DNA from: Oscillatoriaceae cyanobacterium M7585_C2015_266
GTDB lineage: Bacteria; Cyanobacteriota; Cyanobacteriia; Cyanobacteriales; Oscillatoriaceae
DNA length: 64,000 nt
Direction: 5' to 3'
NCBI GenBank assembly: GCA_015295835.1
Contig: DVEG01000004.1
Location: 62,001 to 126,000, forward strand
Shown here: positions 1 through 9,398 of the stretch, one piece after another
Position numbering within the stretch: the stretch's first letter is position 1
How the letters are laid out: every line of letters begins with the position of its first letter
Notes under the pieces: model-generated
Told to the model about the DNA's origin: nothing
Databases searched by the model: none
What the model saw: the letters and a program-made list of their open reading frames with translations, nothing else
Made by a program: the position numbers and the translations under genes

Positions 1-1403
1 GCGTTAAGTAAGGCTCTTACTTCTCTGACTATTGTTTGTAGTATGGTTTGTAAATCTAAAGTGCTACGTATTTGGTCACTGATTTCTTTGACTACTCGTG
101 TTAGGTGTAATGTTTGCTGGAGCTGTTGTGTGCGTTCTTGAACTTGACGTTCTAAATTGCTATTGAGTGTCTGTATTTCTTGGTATAATATATACTGTTC
201 GATAGCCATTGAAAAGTGATTGCTAAGAGCTGTAGCTAGGGAAATATCTTCACTCTGCCATTCCCTGGCTTGATTACGTTTGATTTCTCGCCACGCCTGG
301 AATGATTGTCGGGGCATTACTTGTTTGACGTTGGTGTCGAAATATCCCGCCCACAATTTCTCGGTGTTTATTGGCTCACGAAAAATGGTAAGAGTGCCGA
401 AAAATTGTTGGCGATAGTGCAGGGGTACAATTAAGACTCCGCGAATTGAGGTTCTCTGGAAAGCAGGAATTAAAATTTGAAAGTTAGGATCTTTGTATAA
501 GTCAGCGATCGCCCACAAGCTATTATTATTATTACTATGCAGCCATTCTTGCCATAGGGGATGTTCCTCTAGAGGTTTATCTGCTTTTCCGTCTATCTGT
601 GTAGGTTGTGTGCCATAAGTAAATAGTTTCCTGGTTTTTCCTCCTTGTTGTATCCAGAGTCTGCCGCCACTACCGGCGAGAGCTTCAACTGTGGCTTTGA
701 GAGCTTCTTCTAGTTGAATAGTTGGCTGAGAATGCAGTAGGGTTGCTACGCGATTTATATTTGTTTCTTGTGCTCGTTGGCAACAAACCGAACTGAGTAA
801 ATTTGATTGGGCGATTGCGATCGCTACTTGATCTGCAATTTGTTGTACTACTTGCAAATCTTGTTCAAATATAAACTGTGGTTGTGAGTGATGGGAAACC
901 AGCAATCCCCATAGCTCTTCGCCGTTTAGCAGTGGCACTACTAGGGAAGATTGTACCCCCATTGCTTTTAAATATGCTGCATGACATGGGTTAACTGTTC
1001 GGTAGCGGATTTCTTCTCCTGGCAGTGGTTCACCTGTGTGCGATCGCTTTAGGTATGAGAATCCTATTTGCTCTGATGCCACATCTACTATTGATCTTAC
1101 TCCCATTTGGCGATACATTTCCCGCGCTTCTAAGGGAATATCGTCTGCTGGGAAGTGCAGCCCCAACATCGACGGTAGCCGATTCCCTTGAATTGATTCT
1201 GCAATCACCTCCCCACTGCCATCGGCATCGAACCGATAAACCATGACTCGAGCTGTATTTAAAAATGACCTTACTTCTACCGCCGCTGCTGCCAATATCT
1301 CTTTTAAGTCTAGAGATTGGCGAATTCGGCTAGTCATTCTATGTAGTAACACTTCTTTGTCCAAGATTTGTCTTTGAGTCTGTTTGTCATCAGCTAAATT
1401 CAT
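1..1403 (-). CDS. Multi-GAF sensor protein with phytochrome-like GAF domain (partial, 3' end off window)
   Basis: The reading frame starts at an ATG at 1403 and stays open to the left edge (467 codons seen), so the C-terminus, probably a histidine kinase or other output domain, is missing. A first GAF domain (about residues 20-190) carries a DDIP motif (87-90) and a Cys140-His141 pair in the context NPCHAAYLKAMG. In phytochrome-type GAF domains this is where the linear tetrapyrrole attaches. A second GAF domain follows (about 215-390), then a coiled-coil linker rich in Gln and Glu, then the start of a third GAF (from about 433). Bilin binding is inferred from the Cys-His and DIP motifs. The output domain is unknown. 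The upstream region is AT-rich with no other gene. Confidence 0.8.
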   Translation of the reverse strand, partial: MNLADDKQTQRQILDKEVLLHRMTSRIRQSLDLKEILAAAAVEVRSFLNTARVMVYRFDADGSGEVIAESIQGNRLPSMLGLHFPADDIPLEAREMYRQMGVRSIVDVASEQIGFSYLKRSHTGEPLPGEEIRYRTVNPCHAAYLKAMGVQSSLVVPLLNGEELWGLLVSHHSQPQFIFEQDLQVVQQIADQVAIAIAQSNLLSSVCCQRAQETNINRVATLLHSQPTIQLEEALKATVEALAGSGGRLWIQQGGKTRKLFTYGTQPTQIDGKADKPLEEHPLWQEWLHSNNNNSLWAIADLYKDPNFQILIPAFQRTSIRGVLIVPLHYRQQFFGTLTIFREPINTEKLWAGYFDTNVKQVMPRQSFQAWREIKRNQAREWQSEDISLATALSNHFSMAIEQYILYQEIQTLNSNLERQVQERTQQLQQTLHLTRVVKEISDQIRSTLDLQTILQTIVREVRALLN

Positions 1404-1621
1404 TCCCTTTGTCCAAAAGCTTATATTTTTGTAAATTTTAGAGTATTTTTAAATTCTAGACGCACACCTGAAATCTTTATATCTTATAACTTTCTTTACA
1501 TAACTATAAGAAATTTATAGTGTAACTGGCAAGCTCTTAATATTAATTTTTGTTTAAATTTTAAATCTTTATTTATTTTTTATAAAAAATGCAAAAATAT
1601 AAAATATTTTTTAAACGGAAA

Positions 1622-2074
1622 TTACTTTAAGCCTTGACGTATTTGCCGACGGATGTCCATAAGAATTTTACCGAGGTGATTTTGGCCAGTTCCATCAGCA
1701 CCACAACCCCAAAAGTAATCGGTAGGGGAATTTTCCACAATAATTTCATCTTGGGTAGAGAGGAGAATAGCTTGAATATCTAGGTGAGAGAGAAATTTCA
1801 GAAGCACTGCCGAGCGCATAACTGAAAGTTTGACAGCTTCCCAGTCTGGACGATATTGACGAGTGCGATCGCGTCCTAGAAAAGCTGCTTCCTGAGCCGT
1901 TTTAGCTGCTCGAATTATTGGTATAATAGCGGCATCTGCTGTACCAACAAATTTTTGTGCTTGATAATAATGCTCAACTGTAGGCCAATAATAACCATCC
2001 AAATAAATTCCGTGAGGAGAAAAATTAGAAAAGCAACCATAGGGAGCATCAACCTTATAAAAATAAATCGTCAT
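1622..2074 (-). CDS. NADAR (YbiA-like) family protein
   Basis: A 150-residue protein matching the NADAR/YbiA family from end to end. It opens with the typical FSNFSPHGIYLDG stretch and a WPTVEHYYQAQKF motif (about 30-42), and has a WGCGADGTGQNHLGKILM motif near the C-terminus. Characterised relatives are N-glycosidases acting on early riboflavin-pathway intermediates, and the family also occurs in ADP-ribose and NAD-linked contexts. The conserved Trp, Glu and Gly residues are present, so it is probably active. It stands alone, with long AT-rich spacers on both sides. The exact substrate here is not shown by the sequence. Confidence 0.88.
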   Translation of the reverse strand: MTIYFYKVDAPYGCFSNFSPHGIYLDGYYWPTVEHYYQAQKFVGTADAAIIPIIRAAKTAQEAAFLGRDRTRQYRPDWEAVKLSVMRSAVLLKFLSHLDIQAILLSTQDEIIVENSPTDYFWGCGADGTGQNHLGKILMDIRRQIRQGLK

Positions 2075-2431
2075 TTCAAATATTTAAAAATTAATACAAT
2101 CCTTTATCCCTGCTAGTTCCTTTACCTTAACTTTTAATCCTCCATATTTTTTTAGATTTCAGTATACAGCATTTTGAACGCCTGCAATACAGGTATTTAA
2201 AAATCTTTACTTAAAACGAGCTTAAAAATTACTATATGCTTTTATACTTTAAAGCTTATATACTGTTCTAGCTTCTATTTGCCAAGGGAAACTCTAAAAA
2301 CTGCAAAGCTCTAGTAAATACGCTTATTTCTGCTGTAGCGCATTTTTGTTGTTAAATTTCTTAAAAATTTATCATTTTCAGGGAATAGGTAATTTATATT
2401 TACCGATTCCCAATAATTTCCCAATAGTTAA
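2075..2431. other. AT-rich intergenic region, no gene seen
   Basis: A 357-bp spacer between two leftward genes. It is strongly AT-rich, with many stops in all frames. I see no RNA gene, clear terminator hairpin or repeat. It probably holds the promoter of the NADAR gene's downstream neighbour or simply decayed sequence. Confidence 0.5.
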
Positions 2432-3559
2432 TTAACCCATACCGGGGATAAGTTTGCTGCTGAGGCGTTTAATAGCGCGTTCAGCTACTTGAGAATAGCG
2501 AATTTCTCCGCAGAGAATTTGAACCATGCGATTAGTGGCGCCGGGTAAATTAACACCGACTTTATAAGCAATACCGGGAACACGATAAAATAAACCAGCC
2601 AGTCGTTGTGCCCAAGCCATATCAACGCCCCATTCTTCTTTTATTGTTTGGGTGTATTTTTCGAGAGCGTCGCTACTACCATCTAGTGCTTGATTGATTG
2701 CTTCAGCAGCTTTTAAACCGCTAAAGATAGAAGGGCGAAGACCCTCTGCAGTAAAAGGATCAACTATGCCGGCATTTTCCCCAGCTAGGAGAGCATTTTC
2801 AGTATGTAATTTGCGATCGCCATCCCACAAACAGAGAGAATACTCATACAATTGACTTTGAGAAAGCTCCAAACCAGACTGACTAGCATAGTCAGTCAAA
2901 ATCTTTTTTAAATCTTTAGGTTCTTTTCCGACAAAATAGGTAATACCTAAAGAATAACCATTAGGTTTAGGAAACTTCCAAATATAGCCATTTTTTAGAG
3001 TACCGAACTCAAAATGAACAGTAGAATTATCAGGTACAGATGTTTCCACCTCCAGAGCAACTGCCATACGGCGCTTAGGTTCTTGTAAACCTAACATTTT
3101 TGACATTTCTCCATTAGCACCATCAGCAGCTATAAGATAGCGAGCCAAAAAAGTTTCGCCATTATTAGTATTAACTTGCCAGCGCTCGCCTTTAAACTCT
3201 ACTCCTATTACTTCTGTTTTATCTTGGAGAGTAGCCCCTTGTTTTTGAGCTTGCTGAATCAAAAAATGGTCGAACACATCCCGTTGCACTACTGAAATTG
3301 AATCTGAGGGAGAAAGTTCTACTTCTACAGCATCACCCATTTTCCAAGTCAAGCGTGCTTTAGTAATTTTTTGAGAAAGTGCTGGTGTAAGAGTGAAATC
3401 AAACCATTGAGCGATCGCTGGTGACACACCTCCATTACAAGGCTTATACCGTGGCAGAGATTCCTTTTCCAGCACTAGAACTGATTTTCCCTGCTTAGCC
3501 AGATGATAAGCTGCTGTTCCGCCGGCTGCCCCCGCACCTACTATGATACAATCAAACAT
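2432..3559 (-). CDS. Geranylgeranyl reductase family FAD-dependent oxidoreductase
   Basis: A 375-residue flavoenzyme. The N-terminus has the Rossmann dinucleotide motif GAGAAGG (residues 8-14) followed by an E at the end of the second strand (VLVLEKE). PRYKPCNGGVSP (about 37-48) is characteristic of geranylgeranyl reductases of the ChlP/GGR type, and GENAGIVDPFTAEGL is the second FAD-binding motif. It is shorter than cyanobacterial ChlP (about 405 residues) and diverges from it. It may therefore be a paralogue acting on another isoprenoid, or a GGR-family enzyme of unknown substrate. It is a single gene, with a promoter region of about 190 bp facing frr. Confidence 0.85.
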   Translation of the reverse strand: MFDCIIVGAGAAGGTAAYHLAKQGKSVLVLEKESLPRYKPCNGGVSPAIAQWFDFTLTPALSQKITKARLTWKMGDAVEVELSPSDSISVVQRDVFDHFLIQQAQKQGATLQDKTEVIGVEFKGERWQVNTNNGETFLARYLIAADGANGEMSKMLGLQEPKRRMAVALEVETSVPDNSTVHFEFGTLKNGYIWKFPKPNGYSLGITYFVGKEPKDLKKILTDYASQSGLELSQSQLYEYSLCLWDGDRKLHTENALLAGENAGIVDPFTAEGLRPSIFSGLKAAEAINQALDGSSDALEKYTQTIKEEWGVDMAWAQRLAGLFYRVPGIAYKVGVNLPGATNRMVQILCGEIRYSQVAERAIKRLSSKLIPGMG

Positions 3560-3697
3560 GTTATTTCTTTTTTTTGTGTTTTTGTGGTTTTTCTTTCTCC
3601 TGGATATTCTATTATTCTCTTATTTTTCCAGGATATTTTTATTATAATCGACCTTTCCACTTAGACAACACCTGATTTTGTAATAGCTCTTGAAATC

Positions 3698-3736
3698 AAA
3701 GGAAGAAGAATTAAATTTTTATTCTCTTCTTCCTTT
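3698..3736 (-). terminator. Hairpin after frr
   Basis: A perfect 12-bp inverted repeat (AAAGGAAGAAGA / TCTTCTTCCTTT) with a 15-nt AT-rich loop begins 10 nt beyond the frr stop codon. On the leftward strand the stem ends in TTT. It probably ends the pyrH-frr transcript, though the T-tract is short. Confidence 0.6.
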
Positions 3737-3745
3737 TAGTATTTT

Positions 3746-5084
<1,339 letters not shown>

Positions 5085-5141
5085 CTATTAAGTTTAACCA
5101 ATAACCAATAAGTGAGAAATACATTACTTAAGTAAGATAGT

Positions 5142-5171
5142 AGGCAGAAGTGAGAATACTCCTGCCTTTTT
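5142..5171. terminator. Short hairpin between thioredoxin-like gene and pyrH
   Basis: AGGCAG / CTGCCT (5142-5147 and 5162-5167) form a 6-bp stem. It is followed by TTTTTT on the plus strand and preceded by the matching A-run, and it lies just downstream of the leftward gene ending at 5180. It plausibly separates that gene from pyrH. Confidence 0.5.
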
Positions 5172-5179
5172 TACCTAGG

Positions 5180-5719
5180 TTATTGTCGCCACTTAATGGT
5201 ACAGCCTACGGGTTCAGTGGAAGCAGTTGTTATAGGTTTGCCGTCGAGAAGTTGAGCAAGCGCCTGACGTAGATAAGGCACCTGCACAGATTGTTCATCA
5301 TCGGGATTATCATCAATTTGCCCCCGGTAGCAGATTACACCATTTTTATCTAGCAAAAACGCCTCCGGTGTTTTTTGAACTCCGAAGCATTGAGCCACAT
5401 CCTGAGTTACATCACGGATATAGGGGAAATTGAGCTGATGGTAAGAGGCGAAAGCCTTCATGTTTTCAAAACTCTCATTGGAATCTTGGGTAGCGTCATT
5501 AGGATTTATACCGATGAGAGTAAAGCCTCGAGCTTGAAAACAGGCTTGGATTTGTTTAAGGCGTTCGATATATAACCCGACATAAGGGCAGTTATTGGAC
5601 ATAAAAATAACGCCCACTGCTTGAAAATTTTCCAAATATCGAGCTAAATGGTGAACTTGATCATCAACTCCAGGCAGTTCAAAATCCGGGGCATAGCTGC
5701 CAATGCATGCTACCATCAT
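5180..5719 (-). CDS. Thioredoxin-like / AhpC-TSA fold protein
   Basis: A 179-residue single-domain redoxin, family unnamed. I prefer the ATG at 5719, which has an AAAGG ribosome-binding site 5 nt upstream; a TTG at 5743 is also open. The fold is recognisable from APDFELPGVDDQVHHL at the N-terminus, the active-site region FMSNNCPYVGLYIERL, and the cis-Pro loop KTPEAFLLD. The active site has a single N-terminal Cys (CPYV), with no CxxC partner. This is typical of the cyanobacterial thioredoxin family with an NHCPYV-like signature. It lies 27 nt downstream of speB and is probably co-transcribed with it. The substrate is unknown. Confidence 0.82.
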   Translation of the reverse strand: MMVACIGSYAPDFELPGVDDQVHHLARYLENFQAVGVIFMSNNCPYVGLYIERLKQIQACFQARGFTLIGINPNDATQDSNESFENMKAFASYHQLNFPYIRDVTQDVAQCFGVQKTPEAFLLDKNGVICYRGQIDDNPDDEQSVQVPYLRQALAQLLDGKPITTASTEPVGCTIKWRQ

Positions 5720-5746
5720 GTTTACCTTTTCCACATTAATCAATCT

Positions 5747-6465
5747 TTACCAGCCTCGAGCGCTCGCTTGATATCCGATTAATTTATAAACCAATTTTGC
5801 TGCAGTAAATTCTGAAACCACCGAATCGATAAGCGGTGCCAATTCCATGACATCACAGCCGATTACTTCATGAGCCAAGAAAACTCGCCGCAGAAAAGTC
5901 GTCAGACTGTACCAATTCAAACCTCCAGGCTCAGGAGTTCCCACTCCGGGCAGGAGGGTGGGATCAAGTCCATCGAGGTCGATAGTAAAAAATACTCGTT
6001 TGGTTTGGATTTTGGCAAGTGCCTGCTCCATCCAATTTGGATTGGTGACAATCTCCCGTGCTAAAATCACAGGCAGTTGTTTTTGTTTAATCAAGTCAGC
6101 TTCTTCTTTACAAATGCTACGGATGCCGATTTGTAAAGTAGGCAATCCCATATCAACAATACGGCGCATCACACAGGCGTGGTTATAGATAGAACCCTGA
6201 TATTCATAGCGCAAGTCACCGTGAGCATCGATTTGAACTACAGTAAACGGCTCATTGGCATAAGCCAGTCGGTAAGCTTCGACAACACCGGCGGTGATGC
6301 TGTGTTCTCCGCCTAGGGCGATAACAAATTTACCGTCTTGGATGAGTTTGTAGACTGTTTTGGTTGTCACCTGGAGCATTTCTTCCGGCGAGACTTTTTG
6401 GCGATTACGAGTATCAGCGATCGCCTCATTTGTATAAATCCCTACTTCTTGACATATTTCCCGTT
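5747..6465 (-). CDS. speB: Agmatinase/arginase-family ureohydrolase, 3' exon
   Basis: The C-terminal 239 codons of a ureohydrolase. Metal-binding motifs are all present: GGEHSIT, DAHGD, and DLDGLDP (the DxDxxDP signature), so the dinuclear manganese site is complete. The frame is open upstream of the first ATG (6379), reading REICQEVGIYTNEAIADT back to 6465, where a group II intron ends. Joined to the exon at 7106-7298 it gives a continuous 303-residue protein reading ELEREICQ across the junction. This is the normal family length. Likely role: hydrolysis of agmatine or a related guanidino compound to a polyamine precursor plus urea. Function requires splicing. Confidence 0.88.
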
Positions 6466-7105
6466 GTTAAACTAAGCGCCTCCCTCACGGGAACCGCTCG
6501 TTTTCAGAACCGGACATGATGCTTTCGCCTCATCCGGCTCCTCAGTTAATGGGCCATTATTATATTAGTCTTTTACTTTCCCATTAACCGGGTGGACGTC
6601 AGCATATCCTTTAGCTTTCCCAAAGGCCTTGGCTTCTTCCACCATCCCCCCCCTCCGCATTCTGCTATTTTTAGCAGAGATTTCGTCTTGGTTGACTACC
6701 TACAATATCAACCGATTGTAGGAAACACCGAGGGGTTACTTCGTTCCTAGTGATGATTTGTTTAGAGTTTTAGGGGGGTATTATCCGCCGGGTTTATGGG
6801 CAGTGCCAGATGGTCTGAATTAGAGCAGCCATCTCCCATTACCATTGCCATTTTGGCCACAGCCTATCAGCCTAATTTGGCTGTTTGACGATAACGACGG
6901 TTGCAGCGTACCTTTCTTGCGTCCCCATGACTCCTTGCTCGATGGATACCAGATTAGGCTTCCAGCATTGCCATCTTTCTACCCCGCTTCACGGATTGAT
7001 GACCAATCGCTACCGTGGGAGTAGTGCTGTCAGGTGGGCACTGCACCGGGTGGACTTACCTTTTTGGGTTCACCACCATCATCACTTAGGCTTAACGAAT
7101 CGCAC
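6466..7105 (-). mobile_element. ORF-less group II intron inserted in speB
   Basis: A 640-bp insertion on the leftward strand. The 5' end is GTGCG (7105-7101), the group II consensus. Domain V is a 34-nt hairpin at 6540-6507 (GAGCCG...CGGTTC with a GAAA loop). Domain VI follows, with an unpaired A at 6473, eight nt from the 3' end, which is AC (6467-6466). A stretch reading CTAATTC inside domain I (6823-6817) is perfectly complementary to the last seven exon bases GAATTAG (7112-7106), as expected for an EBS1-IBS1 pair. No reverse-transcriptase ORF is present, so maturase help, if needed, must come in trans. Removing it restores the speB frame exactly. Confidence 0.92.
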
Positions 7106-7298
7106 CTAATTCTTCGTCATAACATTCCAGCTGATCAGAGGCTTCTAAAATCGCCGCTGGTCCATTTTCGCATCCTCGCCGATAGGTGGTGGTGACTTCA
7201 TAAGGTATGGGTAAGATAACGACACGTGCGGCTTCATAAGCAACTTGGATTTCAGCACCAAGAAATGGCCGCATAGCAACAGCAGTTGAAACTGACAT
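7106..7298 (-). CDS. speB: Agmatinase/arginase-family ureohydrolase, 5' exon
   Basis: The N-terminal 64 codons plus one base of the split ureohydrolase gene. It starts at the ATG at 7298 (MSVSTAVAMRPFLGAE) and contains the family's ILPIPYEVTTTYRRGCENGP segment and QLECYDEEL just before the junction. Read without splicing it would end four codons into the intron. The last bases, GAATTAG, are the predicted intron-binding site. The gene's promoter lies in the 140-bp divergent spacer shared with the alpha/beta hydrolase at 7442. Confidence 0.87.
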
Positions 7299-7441
7299 AG
7301 TAGAAAAAGTAGAGTTGCAACTTCAGATCGTTACATAGTTTGGAGGGCAGTTGCAAACACCAGCGATCGCTGCCAATATTCTGTTTTTTGTTACAAAATG
7401 TTAAATAAACGGTCTACAGACTAAACTAAACTAAAAATCTT

Positions 7442-8377
7442 ATGTCTCTCACTGCTTTTACTCCACCAGCCCCCTCACCTACCAGTGAAGGCAAAACCGA
7501 GACTTGGATGTGGCGAGGCTTCCCCATTTGTTATCACGTTCAAGGAGCGTATGGGGCTGCTGTTTTATTTGTACACGGATTTGGGGCATCCTGGGGTCAT
7601 TGGCGCAAAAACATTCCCGCCTTAGCAACTCACTGTCGTTGTTATGCGATCGATTTAATAGGCTTTGGAGGTTCTGCCAAACCATCCCCTAATAAACAAA
7701 TTTCTTACACCTTTGAAACTTGGGGACAACAAATTGCCGATTTCTGTCGACAAGTCATCGGCAGCCCAGTGTTTCTAGTTGGCAACTCTATCGGCTGTAT
7801 TGCTGCTATGCAAGCAGCTGTTGACAATCCCGATATTGCTGCCGGTGTAGTCTTAATCAATTGTTCCCTGCGATTGCTACACGAACGCAAGCTTGCGAAT
7901 ATGTCTCTAGCACGGCGTATCGGTGCGCCCTTATTGCAAAATTTACTTGCGATCAAGTGGATTGGCTCTTTTTTCTTTAAACAAATTGCTCAGCCTAATG
8001 CTGTCCGCAAAATTCTATTACAAGCATATAAACGTACTGAAGCTGTAACTGATGAATTAATTGATATGATCATGGCACCAGCCCTTGAGCCGGGAGCTAC
8101 TGATGTATTTATAGCTTTTACCCGTTATTCTCAAGGGCCACTGCCGGAGGATTTGTTACCGCTTTTGTCTTGCCCTGCCCTCATGATCTGGGGTGCAGAA
8201 GATCCTTGGGAGCCAATTGCTTTAGGTAAAGAGTTAGCCAAATTTCCTGCCGTGCAAAAGTTTATTCCTCTGGAAGGTGTAGGACACTGTCCTCAAGATG
8301 AAGCACCGGAATTGGTAAATCCTATTTTATTAGAGTGGATTTTAGGGTTTACAGAAAAAACTACTCACGCTGACTGA
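7442..8377 (+). CDS. Alpha/beta hydrolase
   Basis: A 311-residue alpha/beta hydrolase. The oxyanion-hole motif FVHGFGAS (43-50) and the nucleophile elbow GNSIG (Ser116) are visible, and a C-terminal WGAEDPWEP carries the acid. GVGHCPQDEAPELVN carries the catalytic His. It resembles the cyanobacterial and plastid hydrolases related to pheophytinase and haloalkane-dehalogenase-like enzymes, but the substrate cannot be read from sequence. It is transcribed divergently from speB. Confidence 0.85.
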   Translation: MSLTAFTPPAPSPTSEGKTETWMWRGFPICYHVQGAYGAAVLFVHGFGASWGHWRKNIPALATHCRCYAIDLIGFGGSAKPSPNKQISYTFETWGQQIADFCRQVIGSPVFLVGNSIGCIAAMQAAVDNPDIAAGVVLINCSLRLLHERKLANMSLARRIGAPLLQNLLAIKWIGSFFFKQIAQPNAVRKILLQAYKRTEAVTDELIDMIMAPALEPGATDVFIAFTRYSQGPLPEDLLPLLSCPALMIWGAEDPWEPIALGKELAKFPAVQKFIPLEGVGHCPQDEAPELVNPILLEWILGFTEKTTHAD

Positions 8378-8444
8378 ATCTAACAATAGAACTTTTTCAA
8401 ACAAGTTGCGTCATAGGGGGAGACAAGCAGGGAGGATTTTTTAA

Positions 8445-9296
8445 ATGTCTCGAATGCCTTCTAAAACAATTATAAGAGGAATTAGTTTATCCCTAGGCAT
8501 AGCCTTAATAGTAGGAAGTGCTGCACCTGGCTATGCCTTAGGGCTGAAAGATGTCTTAAGAAGAAAAGCAGAGCAATTGCTGATACCGAAACGCAACCAA
8601 ACTAGAAACAGCGATCGCATTGCCAACGAATCCAGACCCTCATCTCCTAGCCAGACAAAAAGCGAAAAAACACCAGAAACCAAAACCGATGAGCAACCCA
8701 CTGCGGCTCGACCTCGGTTTACATGTGAATTTGTTAACGGTCAATACACAGTCATGTATCACCCGGAGGGACAGGAAACCATGTCCTATCCCTGGGCTAC
8801 TCCAACTGCATTAGGGGGTGGTTGGTCGCCAGAAGCTCGCTGCAACGAAATCAGTCGTCGTTTAGAGCGGTATCGTCCAGATGGGATGATAGAGCTGAAA
8901 ACAGCAGTAGAAAATAATCATAACATTATTTGCGTGACGACGCAAGCAGTTGAAGCATGTAGGATAGTGCTGACAGTGCCTCCAGGACAAGATCCAGTAG
9001 CTACACGCGATCGCATTTTCCAAAATCTTATAGTAGCAGACAGCGGGCAACAAACAGAGGCCGTCAACACCTTCATGCCAGGTAGCCAAGAAAACCAAGT
9101 ATTAGAACAAATTTTAGGTAGCAATGCTGCCAGCATCTTCGGTGGAAGAAGGCAGCAGCCACAACAAAGAATAGCTGGCGGAATTGATCTACGGCCATTT
9201 CTTGCCCCTTCTGACGGTGGTACTGGCACTTTTTTGCGCAGCAATAGATCTTTGCCGAATTCCAGCCCCAGGTTAAACCCTGAGCGATTCCGTTAA
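8445..9296 (+). CDS. COP23-domain secreted protein
   Basis: A 283-residue protein with an N-terminal signal peptide (hydrophobic stretch 13-31, cleavage near GYALG). A low-complexity Ser/Thr/Lys linker follows, then a COP23-type domain (about 85-200). The domain features are RFTCEFVNGQYTVMYHPEG, the GGWSPEARCNEISRRLERY motif and NIICVTTQAVEACRIVLTV. Cys residues are paired as in that family, named after a circadian-oscillating protein of Cyanothece. The C-terminal tail is rich in Gln, Arg, Ser and Pro. It probably acts in the periplasm or outer membrane; biochemical function is unknown. A strong ribosome-binding site (GGGAGGA region) precedes the ATG. Confidence 0.82.
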   Translation: MSRMPSKTIIRGISLSLGIALIVGSAAPGYALGLKDVLRRKAEQLLIPKRNQTRNSDRIANESRPSSPSQTKSEKTPETKTDEQPTAARPRFTCEFVNGQYTVMYHPEGQETMSYPWATPTALGGGWSPEARCNEISRRLERYRPDGMIELKTAVENNHNIICVTTQAVEACRIVLTVPPGQDPVATRDRIFQNLIVADSGQQTEAVNTFMPGSQENQVLEQILGSNAASIFGGRRQQPQQRIAGGIDLRPFLAPSDGGTGTFLRSNRSLPNSSPRLNPERFR

Positions 9297-9301
9297 ACTT
9301 T

Positions 9302-9340
9302 TTTGAAAAACCGGGTTTCTTCGAAAAAACCCGGTTTCTT
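9302..9340. terminator. Bidirectional terminator hairpin
   Basis: AAACCGGGTTT and AAACCCGGTTT arms around CTTCGA form a GC-core hairpin flanked by A- and T-runs on both strands. It lies between the convergent COP23 and LCP genes and can serve both. Confidence 0.85.
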
Positions 9341-9398
9341 ATCATTTATTATTAATTATTAATTAATTAAATTAATTAAATTAATTATCTTTATTATT

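Noticed and set aside
6466-7105. Insertion sequence in speB
   Set aside because: No transposase, no terminal inverted repeats and no target duplication; group II intron ends and domain V explain it.
6885-7109. Plus-strand ORF inside the intron
   Set aside because: Overlaps intron domain I on the opposite strand and shows no protein-like features.
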